This document shows, in pieces, positions 16,958 through 23,819 of a stretch of DNA of 64,000 bases. Source of the DNA: JBPOFY01 sp049889815. GTDB taxonomy: Bacteria > Verrucomicrobiota > Verrucomicrobiia > Opitutales > Coraliomargaritaceae. The notes under the pieces were generated by a model that ran no database searches, was not told where the DNA came from, and saw only the letters and a program-made list of their open reading frames with translations. A program made the position numbers and the translations under genes. The DNA lies in the NCBI GenBank assembly GCA_049889815.1, contig JBMHCR010000024.1, forward strand, positions 1 to 64,000, written 5' to 3'. Numbering within the stretch: position 1 is the first letter of the stretch; each line of letters begins with the position of its first letter.

Positions 16958-17938
16958 TTACCCGTATTGCTCGATATGTGCCGTGGCAATGCGCTTCAAA
17001 TCATCGATCTGGTGAACAGTGCCGAGTGCGCCGCGAATCTTGCGCGACCCCGTCATTGATTTTGTGAGTGCGATAAACTTAGGCCGCATCCAACGAAGAT
17101 CGCTGTGCTTTTGCTCGCGGAAGGGGCGTGCCATCAAGCGACTGGTGTAATCAATGATCGTATTCCAGCGCTCCGGGATGGTTGGTTCTTGTGGGATCTC
17201 ACCGTGTTCAAGGTAGTGCTTGATGTCGCGAAAAATCCATGGGTAGCCCAGCGCGGCGCGACCGACCATCAGGCCAGAGCACTGAGTTTGCTCGCGGATA
17301 CGAATCACATCCTCCGCGCTTCGAATATTACCATTACCGATGACGGGTATGGTCAATTCTTCTGCCACTTCTGCGATGATAGGCCAGTTGGCATCACCGC
17401 TGTAGCCCTGCACTTTCGTGCGCCCATGGATGGCGAGCGCCTGCGCGCCTTCTCCCTCCACGATGTACCCGACTTCTTTTGCTACGATGGTATCATCGTC
17501 CCAACCGGTGCGAATCTTAACCGTGACCGGAGTTTCCGGCACGGCTTTGACCACCGCGGAGGTGACTTGGCCCAGCTTTAGCGGATTTCGTAGCATCGAG
17601 GAACCCGCATCCATGCAAATGACACGGTCGGCGGGGCAGCCAAAGTTGATATCAATGAAATCCGGGCGGAGGCGATCTGTCAGCAGACGTGCGGCCTGCC
17701 CCATGGATGCCGGATTGGACCCGAAAATTTGCACACCCATTGGCCGCTGGTCTTCAGTAAAGTCGACGGTCTCCCATAGCCGCGGATCTTCACGGTTGAG
17801 GGCATCAGCCTGCACAAACTCAGTGACCATGACATCCGCACCTTGCTCCTTGCACAGCTGACGAAAGACGATGTCGGTAAATCGAGCCATCGGTGCCAGA
17901 TAAAGTGGAAATTTGCCGTTTTCGAACCAGGGAAGCAT
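16958..17938 (-). CDS. dus: tRNA-dihydrouridine synthase (Dus family)
   Basis: FMN enzyme that reduces uridines in the tRNA D-loop. The 326-residue protein has the TIM-barrel start YLAPMARFTDIVFRQLC, the FMN/substrate motif NFGCPADRV with the catalytic Cys, VKIRTGWDDD, AIHGRTKVQGYSG, PVIGNGNIRS and MVGRAALGYPWIF. The layout is closest to DusB of bacteria, but subclass by eye is uncertain. First gene of the dus - phosphatase - PHP operon. Confidence 0.93.
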   Translation of the reverse strand: MLPWFENGKFPLYLAPMARFTDIVFRQLCKEQGADVMVTEFVQADALNREDPRLWETVDFTEDQRPMGVQIFGSNPASMGQAARLLTDRLRPDFIDINFGCPADRVICMDAGSSMLRNPLKLGQVTSAVVKAVPETPVTVKIRTGWDDDTIVAKEVGYIVEGEGAQALAIHGRTKVQGYSGDANWPIIAEVAEELTIPVIGNGNIRSAEDVIRIREQTQCSGLMVGRAALGYPWIFRDIKHYLEHGEIPQEPTIPERWNTIIDYTSRLMARPFREQKHSDLRWMRPKFIALTKSMTGSRKIRGALGTVHQIDDLKRIATAHIEQYG

Positions 17939-18057
17939 AAAAATAGAGAAGCTTGAAAAAATTGGAATAAAGTCGACACTGGAGTGTCTAGTCGATGCGG
18001 TGCCGATAGCGTCTTCGTTTAAACAAACTCAAAAAGCGCTCCAAGTTAACCATTATT

Positions 18058-18444
18058 ATGAAATTACTACTCATTCCAGTATTCGTGTTCGCTGCAGTTT
18101 TGACTGCAAACGCTCACTGTGGCAGTTGTGCTTCAGATCACTCGCACGAGAAGATCGAAAAGAAAGCCGGCTGCAATTGCTCCGAAAAGTGTGAAAAAGA
18201 GGCGAAAGCCGACAAAAAAACCAAGGGTGGTAAAGAAGCTAAATCCTGCTGTGGCACCGATGGTAAGTGCTGCTCGAAGAAGAAAGCCGAGTGCGATAAG
18301 GACGCTAAGTCCAAGTGCTGTGGCACCGATGGTAAGTGCTGCTCCGAGAAGAAAGCATCCACCGATAAGAAAGCTTCCGCTGCGAAGCCGGTTGCAACTG
18401 TCGCAGCGGCGAAGCCATTGCTCCCTTGCTGCCCGGCTAAATAA
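18058..18444 (+). CDS. Secreted Cys/Lys-rich protein with CCGTDGKCCS repeats, metallothionein-like
   Basis: No named family recognised. The 128-residue protein has a clear signal peptide (about 1-19, ending TANA) and sixteen cysteines (residues 21 to 125), many in CC pairs, in a lysine-rich background. A unit CCGTDGKCCS(K/E)KKA occurs twice (residues 64-77 and 87-100), reflecting a direct DNA repeat near 18247-18275 and 18316-18344. The tail is Ala/Pro-rich and ends LLPCCPAK. By composition it could bind metals in the periplasm or outside the cell, or form a disulfide-rich surface protein. A strong terminator follows, supporting a monocistronic gene. Confidence 0.65.
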   Translation: MKLLLIPVFVFAAVLTANAHCGSCASDHSHEKIEKKAGCNCSEKCEKEAKADKKTKGGKEAKSCCGTDGKCCSKKKAECDKDAKSKCCGTDGKCCSEKKASTDKKASAAKPVATVAAAKPLLPCCPAK

Positions 18445-18465
18445 ACCGGACTCTCCTATTTATTC

Positions 18466-18500
18466 AAAGCTCCAAGGTAGGGTCCTTGGGGCTTTTATTT
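18466..18500 (+). terminator. Rho-independent terminator of the Cys-rich gene
   Basis: AAGCTCCAAGG pairs with CCTTGGGGCTT (eleven pairs, one G-T) around a six-base loop, followed by TTTTATTTT. It begins 22 bases after the stop codon and just before the REPIN. Confidence 0.85.
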
Positions 18501-18503
18501 TCT

Positions 18504-18578
18504 GTGGGGGCGCAACTTGATGCGTCTGTTGGATGGCATTAGCTTCGTAGACTCGGGCGTGTCAAGTCGCGCCTCTAC
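18504..18578. repeat. REPIN: inverted REP pair (family A, diverged)
   Basis: Left arm begins GTGGGGGCGCAACTTGATGCG at 18504. The right arm (18554-18578), read on the minus strand, begins GTAGAGGCGCGACTTGACAC, about three changes from the REP at the end of lnt over 25 bases. The arms face each other across about 29 bases. The right arm extends into the symporter gene, supplying its last five residues (GRGAT) and its stop codon. Confidence 0.75.
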
Positions 18579-20067
18579 CAGGGGTGTCGTCTTGCCAGCA
18601 ATAGCCCAAGCCGAAGGTCCACGTTGTCCCGACTATGATTAACCACGTCCAGCCGAGCGAGATGGCGTCTGTCTTAATCAATACTAGGAGCAGCGAACAT
18701 AGAGCGGCGCCACTCACCATGGCGATCCAGTTGCCCCGATCCGATCCTCGCTTGGTAAGGAGCCCGAGTAGAAACACTCCGAGTAGTGCGCCGTAGGTTA
18801 CGCTTACAATCTGGAAACTTAGCCAGAGGAAGCCTTCGGCATCTTTTAGTGCCCACGCGACTGATGACAGGATCAGCCCGAAAAGCACAACAAACCCACG
18901 TGAAACCCATATGTCCGGTAAGCGCTGTGCCGCTTCGGGAACCAGAGGCCGATACAGGTCCACGAGGGCGGATGAGCTCAATGCTCCCATTGCAGAGTCG
19001 AGGCTCGACATAGCAGCGGCCAACACTCCAACCAATAGGAGGCCGCGCAGGCCGATCGGCAGCTCGTGAGCAATAAAATGTGGAAACACCTTATCGGCCC
19101 TTACCGTGAGCTCGCCGTCCACCATTTTCGTAGGGAGCGAGGGGTCGATATTAATTTGATAAAACGCAAATAGAGCGATTCCGATGAACAGGAACAACGC
19201 AGCTACAGGTATGGAAACCAGCCCGCTCAATATGACACTTGTACGTGCAGACTTAACGTTCTTACAGGTGAGCATTCGCTGGGTGAGGTCTTGGTCGGTG
19301 CCAAAGGCTGCGGTCGTGCTGATGAAGCCAAATAGCATCGCGATATAGAGCAGCTTCGGATCATTCAACCAGCCGCCGATTCCAGATTGTTCTGGCGTGA
19401 ATTTAAACACATCGAAGCGTCCGTTTGCTTGTCCGATTTCGACGATGTTTTGCCAACCTATACTGTAGATCACGAATGCGATGAGCGCTATGCCAGAACC
19501 AATGAAGACGAAGGCCTGCAGCACATCGGTCCAAATGATCCCGCGGATGCCACCACTACCTGTATACGCGATCGCGATAATCGTAAACGCGGCAAGGCAC
19601 CAGATGAATGGAACCCCAAGAATTAGGCTGAGCCCCGTCGATGCGATCATGAGCCGCACTGCAGATGCTAGCAGGCGCGTGATGATGAAAAACGCAGATG
19701 CCACATAGCGTGTATTGTTTCCAAAGCGCTTCGCTAAAAAATCGTAGATGGTTAAGCTTTGCACAGAGTAGAAGGCACCCAAAAATACGAAAGCGATAAA
19801 GATTCGCGCTAGAAAGGAGCCGATGCCCATCTGTAGATAACTCATGTTCTCAGAGAAGCCTGCGCCTGGCGTGCCCAGAAAAGTCGCAGCACTCACTTCT
19901 GTTGCAACCAGCGAGCCCAGCACCGCCAACCACGGCATCTGCCGACTGCCCGTAATGAACTCTTCCGACCCCCCCGTTTTTCGAGATTGATAAAAACCAA
20001 TACTGAGTACTGCTCCAAAATAAAGGAGCACGATCAAGCCATCGATCCAACTAAAATTTGCAAACAC
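18562..20067 (-). CDS. Sodium:solute symporter (SSS family)
   Basis: Inner-membrane symporter of 501 residues with about thirteen hydrophobic segments. Family signatures include SRQMPWLAVLGSLVATEVSA near the start, YTGSGGIRGIIWTDVLQAFV, FGTDQDLTQRMLTCKN and LAAAMSSLDSAMGALSSS. In related Verrucomicrobiota, SSS proteins often import sugars or sialic acid-like compounds, but the substrate cannot be read from sequence. The last codons (GRGAT-stop) come from the right arm of a REPIN. About 240 bases separate its start from the response-regulator gene; no gene is seen there. Confidence 0.92.
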   Translation of the reverse strand: MFANFSWIDGLIVLLYFGAVLSIGFYQSRKTGGSEEFITGSRQMPWLAVLGSLVATEVSAATFLGTPGAGFSENMSYLQMGIGSFLARIFIAFVFLGAFYSVQSLTIYDFLAKRFGNNTRYVASAFFIITRLLASAVRLMIASTGLSLILGVPFIWCLAAFTIIAIAYTGSGGIRGIIWTDVLQAFVFIGSGIALIAFVIYSIGWQNIVEIGQANGRFDVFKFTPEQSGIGGWLNDPKLLYIAMLFGFISTTAAFGTDQDLTQRMLTCKNVKSARTSVILSGLVSIPVAALFLFIGIALFAFYQINIDPSLPTKMVDGELTVRADKVFPHFIAHELPIGLRGLLLVGVLAAAMSSLDSAMGALSSSALVDLYRPLVPEAAQRLPDIWVSRGFVVLFGLILSSVAWALKDAEGFLWLSFQIVSVTYGALLGVFLLGLLTKRGSDRGNWIAMVSGAALCSLLLVLIKTDAISLGWTWLIIVGTTWTFGLGYCWQDDTPGRGAT

Positions 20068-20310
20068 GGTTGCACCTTGGGTAGTTGTTGTAAAGGGGTC
20101 AAGGCACGGCCGCTGTCATGGCATTACTCTAGACGTGTTAGGGGTATTCAAAGATATTCTCGTGAGTAACTTGCAACTGCAGCGGATAAAGTCGGCTATC
20201 AATCTTTGCGATATGATGACCTGAAGAAGCAGCCCGCAGACGATACGAAGAACGAGGAGTTCGAAAGGCATGCTTTCTTTGATTGAATCATCTGGGGTGA
20301 CCGGGTCGTT

Positions 20311-21054
20311 TCACTCTGGCCCCTTTACATTGTAGATGTAACCGACGCCGTGGACCGTGCGGAACGCGTCCAAACTTAGATCGTGGCGCTTGAAGAGATC
20401 GCGGATTTTTACGATATATTGGTCGAGCGAGCGGCTACGCACATCCGCGTGTATACCCCAGACGGCGTGGATCAAATTCTTGCGAGTCAGCACCGTGTCT
20501 GGATGCGCCGCTAAGTAAACAAAAATACCCAGTTCCTTACGGCCGACACTCTCGACTTCACCATCCGGAAAAGTGACTTCCAGACGCTGCGGGTTCACTT
20601 TCACGCCACAGAACGAAAATGGATCGTTTGCAGTAGTTACGTTGTCGGTGATGTTGCCATCATGCGCGGTCTCTGTGCGTCGCAGCACCGCATGGATGCG
20701 GGCGACCAACTCTGGGAAACCGATTGGTTTGGTCACATAATCATCGCCGCCCATCTCGAGTGCGTTCACTTTGTGGACTTCACTGTTCTCACCAGCCAGG
20801 AAAATAACTGGAACCCCGTTGCCACCCTTACGCAGCTCTTTCATCAACGTCAGACCTGAAGCGTCCGGAAGGTTTAGATCAAGTAACAGCAAGTTTGCGA
20901 AGTTGTTTGTCAAAAAGCGCTCCACGTGCGCCGCTTTGTGGCAGATCTGGCTCTGCATGCCTGCAAGGTCAAGGTGGGTCGAAATAAGGGTCGCTAGGTC
21001 CTTGTCACTCTCTGCAATGACGATCAAAGGTTTTGGAGCGACATGAGTTTTCAT
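20311..21054 (-). CDS. OmpR/PhoB-type response regulator (orphan)
   Basis: Two-domain DNA-binding response regulator of 247 residues. The receiver (about 8-125) has the acidic pair near the start (IAESDKD), the phospho-acceptor Asp in LLLLDLNLPD and the conserved Lys in VTKPIG. The winged-helix domain (about 145-243) ends with DQYIVKIRDLFKR and VHGVGYIYNV, as in OmpR/PhoB. No histidine kinase gene is adjacent. Its start overlaps the bcp stop by four bases, so it is translated with a peroxiredoxin, hinting at a link to oxidative stress. Confidence 0.93.
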   Translation of the reverse strand: MKTHVAPKPLIVIAESDKDLATLISTHLDLAGMQSQICHKAAHVERFLTNNFANLLLLDLNLPDASGLTLMKELRKGGNGVPVIFLAGENSEVHKVNALEMGGDDYVTKPIGFPELVARIHAVLRRTETAHDGNITDNVTTANDPFSFCGVKVNPQRLEVTFPDGEVESVGRKELGIFVYLAAHPDTVLTRKNLIHAVWGIHADVRSRSLDQYIVKIRDLFKRHDLSLDAFRTVHGVGYIYNVKGPE

Positions 21055-21527
21055 GATTGCAAGGTGGAAAGGTCTTTGAGGACTTCGGTAGCGTGATGGT
21101 CTGGTTTTACTTTGAGGTAGGTTTTTAGGATCACTCCGTCTTTTGAAATAAGAAAAGAGATGCGGTGCACGCCGTCGTAAATGCGGCCCATAAACTTTTT
21201 CTCGCCATAGACGCCATAGGCCTGAGCGAGTGCTAGATCCTCATCTGGAATCAAAGAGAAGGGCAGCTGGTATTTCTGGCGAAATTTCTTGTGGGAGGCT
21301 GCAGAGTCTTTGCTCACTCCAACAACCTTCAGCCCAGCCTCGCCATACTGAGTCCAAGCATCGCGGATACCGCAGGCCTCTTTGGTGCAGCCCGGAGTGT
21401 CGTCCTTTGGGTAGAAATACAGCAAGCATGGACCTTCGAGCTCGTCACTGGAGATCACCTTGCCGTTTTCTGTAAATGAAAAGACAGGCGCCGACTGTCC
21501 AGCTTCTAGAGGTTGAATGGTAGGCAT
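21051..21527 (-). CDS. bcp: Thioredoxin-dependent peroxiredoxin (BCP/PrxQ)
   Basis: Cytoplasmic thiol peroxidase of 158 residues, removing H2O2 and organic hydroperoxides. The peroxidatic Cys47 is in DDTPGCTKEACGIRD with the resolving Cys52 five residues later, the PrxQ pattern. FYPKDDTPGCT is the family's signature and the Arg partner lies in RIYDGVHRISFLI. It is first in a two-gene unit with a response regulator and divergent from hisG; the 137 bases between them must hold both promoters. Confidence 0.95.
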   Translation of the reverse strand: MPTIQPLEAGQSAPVFSFTENGKVISSDELEGPCLLYFYPKDDTPGCTKEACGIRDAWTQYGEAGLKVVGVSKDSAASHKKFRQKYQLPFSLIPDEDLALAQAYGVYGEKKFMGRIYDGVHRISFLISKDGVILKTYLKVKPDHHATEVLKDLSTLQS

Positions 21528-21664
21528 GGCTGCAAGTAAGGATCAGTAGTGCGACAGATTCTGAATATGAACCGCTCGTGTATTAAATCATAGTTTTAGC
21601 AGATCCGCCAGTTTTAGCGAAGATTAAACTTGTCCAAATCGCTTCCGATCGCTGGTTTGCGGGG

Positions 21665-22546
21665 ATGGAAAGCACACCATTACTCATGTTAGGACTGCCG
21701 AAAGGAAGTCTCCAAGATGCTACAATTAAGCTTTTTGGTAAAGCCGGCTTTAATATTTCAGTGAGTTCCCGCTCTTATCGCCCATCGATTGACGATGCAG
21801 AACTGGACGGCCGCTTCGTGCGCGCGCAAGAGGTAAGTCGCTACGTCGAGCATGGCTACTTCGACTGTGGGTTGACCGGTCAGGACTGGGTACGTGAGAA
21901 CGGCTCTGACGTCGTCGAAGTCTGCGATCTGGTTTACAGCCGTGCGTCTAACAAGCGCTCTAAGTGGATCATCGCTGTGCCGGAAGCATCTCCTGTGCAG
22001 AGCGTGAAAGATCTTGAAGGCAAGCGCATCGCAACCGAGGTGGTCAACATCACGCGTGACTACCTTAAGGAAAATGGAGTCAATGCAGAGGTTGAATTCT
22101 CATGGGGCGCAACTGAGGTGAAGGTGCCTGATCTGGTCGATGCGATCGTTGATCTCACCGAAACGGGTAACTCGATCCGCGCCAATAAGCTGCGGATCGT
22201 CGATACGTTGCTTTACACCAACACGGTTCTCATCGCCAATAAGGCATCTTGGGAAAACCCGAAGAAGCGTAAGAAGATCGAAAACATCGCACTGCTCCTA
22301 CAGTCTGCGCTTGAAGCCAACAATAAGGTCGGCCTCAAGCTCAACATCGAGAAGGCTAAGCTCGATGCCGTGCTTGAAGATATGCCGGCACTGCGCAACC
22401 CAACCATCAATCGCTTAACCGATGAGAACTGGGTCGCGATTGACACCATTCTCGATGAAAAGGTCGTTCGTGAAATGATCCCCGAGCTCAAAGCACGCGG
22501 CGCCGAAGGTATCATCGAGTATCCGCTCAACAAAGTGGTGTTTTAA
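21665..22546 (+). CDS. hisG: ATP phosphoribosyltransferase, long form
   Basis: First and feedback-regulated step of histidine synthesis, ATP plus PRPP to phosphoribosyl-ATP. Length is 293 residues, in the range of the long hexameric form carrying a C-terminal ACT-like histidine-binding domain (about 215-293). Motifs: LGLPKGSLQDATIKLF at the N-terminus, YVEHGYFDCGLTGQDW, and the PRPP loop segment DAIVDLTETGNSIRANKL. No other his genes adjoin; a probable histidinol-phosphate phosphatase gene is 5 kb away on the other strand. A strong terminator follows. Confidence 0.96.
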   Translation: MESTPLLMLGLPKGSLQDATIKLFGKAGFNISVSSRSYRPSIDDAELDGRFVRAQEVSRYVEHGYFDCGLTGQDWVRENGSDVVEVCDLVYSRASNKRSKWIIAVPEASPVQSVKDLEGKRIATEVVNITRDYLKENGVNAEVEFSWGATEVKVPDLVDAIVDLTETGNSIRANKLRIVDTLLYTNTVLIANKASWENPKKRKKIENIALLLQSALEANNKVGLKLNIEKAKLDAVLEDMPALRNPTINRLTDENWVAIDTILDEKVVREMIPELKARGAEGIIEYPLNKVVF

Positions 22547-22556
22547 GTCTTTTCGA

Positions 22557-22587
22557 AAAGCGGTCTCAACTGAGGCCGCTTTTTTTG
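22557..22587 (+). terminator. Rho-independent terminator of hisG
   Basis: AAGCGGTCTC pairs with GAGGCCGCTT (one G-T) around AACT, followed by a run of seven Ts. It starts 11 bases after the hisG stop. Confidence 0.92.
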
Positions 22588-22682
22588 TGTCGGAGTTTCC
22601 CATAGTTGCCTATCAGGGACCCTCGCCGCTACCTTTTATTGCATTCATCCTAAAAACATCTAGTGCTGCTGTTCGTTATTAC

Positions 22683-23564
22683 ATGAGTCATACAAACACA
22701 CGCACAGTCCGTATCGGTTTGATCCAAGGCAGGGAGCAGGGCTCTAAGTCTGCTGACCTCGCCTATACGATTGATCGTATCCGCGAAGCAGCGGCCGGCG
22801 GCGCGCAAGTGATCTGCACTCAGGAGTTGTTCAACACGCCGTATTTTTGCCGCACACAGGATACCGAACTGTTCGATCTGGCAGAGCCGATCCCCGGCCC
22901 GACTACCGCCGCATTGGCTGCAGTCGCTGCCGAGCTGGGCGTGGTGATCATTGCCGCGCTCTTCGAGCGCCGTGCCTCCGGAGTGTATCACAACACCGCC
23001 GCGGTGATCGATGCCGACGGCAGCTATCTCGGCAAGTACCGCAAAATGCACATCCCACAGGACCCTGGCTTTGAGGAGAAGTTTTATTTCACCCCCGGCG
23101 ACCTAGGCTATCGGGCGTGGGACACCAAGTTCGGTAAGATCAGTGTCCTGATTTGCTGGGATCAATGGTATCCCGAGGCAGCGCGACTCGCGGCACTCGC
23201 GGGTGCAGAAATTTTGTTTTATCCCACCGCAATCGGTTGGTTGCCCGATGAAAAAGCCGAGCTAGGCGAGGCACAGCACACGGCATGGGAAACCGTGCAG
23301 CGCGGCCACGCCGTGGCAAACGGCTGCTACGTCGCAGCGATCAATCGCACCGGACGGGAGGGCGATACCGAGTTCTGGGGACAGTCCTTTGTCGCTAATT
23401 TTTATGGGCAAGTCATTGAGCGTGCGGCGGTGAGTGAAGAAGCCGTCCTGCTCGCCGATTGCGACCTTAAGGCACTCGAAGACACACGCCGCATCTGGCC
23501 CTTTTTCCGCGACCGCCGCATCGATAGTTTCGGCGACTTATCCAGCCGTATGATCGACGAGTGA
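22683..23564 (+). CDS. aguB: N-carbamoylputrescine amidase
   Basis: Nitrilase-superfamily enzyme that converts N-carbamoylputrescine to putrescine, ammonia and CO2, the second step of agmatine catabolism. The 293-residue protein has the Glu-Lys-Cys triad in QELFNTPYF, YRKMHIPQDPG and VLICWDQWYPE. AIGWLPDEKAE, the AWETVQRGHAVANG segment and FWGQSF are typical of AguB. The start ATG (MSHTNTRTVRIGLIQG) is chosen because longer frames begin inside the hisG terminator. Agmatine deiminase (aguA) is 2.7 kb downstream on the same strand, separated by an opposing glycosidase gene. Confidence 0.95.
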   Translation: MSHTNTRTVRIGLIQGREQGSKSADLAYTIDRIREAAAGGAQVICTQELFNTPYFCRTQDTELFDLAEPIPGPTTAALAAVAAELGVVIIAALFERRASGVYHNTAAVIDADGSYLGKYRKMHIPQDPGFEEKFYFTPGDLGYRAWDTKFGKISVLICWDQWYPEAARLAALAGAEILFYPTAIGWLPDEKAELGEAQHTAWETVQRGHAVANGCYVAAINRTGREGDTEFWGQSFVANFYGQVIERAAVSEEAVLLADCDLKALEDTRRIWPFFRDRRIDSFGDLSSRMIDE

Positions 23565-23755
23565 TCTGCGATTGGAATGATCCGCAGACTTCACAGATTT
23601 CGCAGATGAACTAGAGGGGCGCGTTTCCACGCATCCGCTGAATATGCTAATATTTTGGCAGAATAATGCCACAATACTGAACCACCAAGCACGACCGGAT
23701 CGAAACCGCTATACAAAGCGAGCATACTTAACGTGTCTTGTCGTAGCCTGTAGCT

Positions 23756-23819
23756 CGCAGATTTAGAAAATATCAATGCAGCAAAATTTGAATGTAATGG
23801 GTTATCGCTTTCTCGCGGG
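23756..23819 (+). pseudogene. Duplicated 5' end of aguA (remnant)
   Basis: Sixty-four bases align without gaps to 26293-26356, covering the last bases of the aguA leader and the first ~16 codons, with about ten mismatches. It has its own ATG (23776) and reads QQNLNVMGYRFLAGG against QQNLNALGYRFPAEW in intact aguA. The frame then runs into unrelated sequence. Its end overlaps the 3' end of the opposing glycosidase gene, so the last residues (ARKR) and stop of that enzyme are specified by the antisense of the remnant. Confidence 0.8.

Noticed and set aside
21480..21500. ACAGGCGCCGACTGT palindrome resembling family B repeats
   Set aside because: It lies inside the bcp coding region and the match is short; explained by coding sequence.
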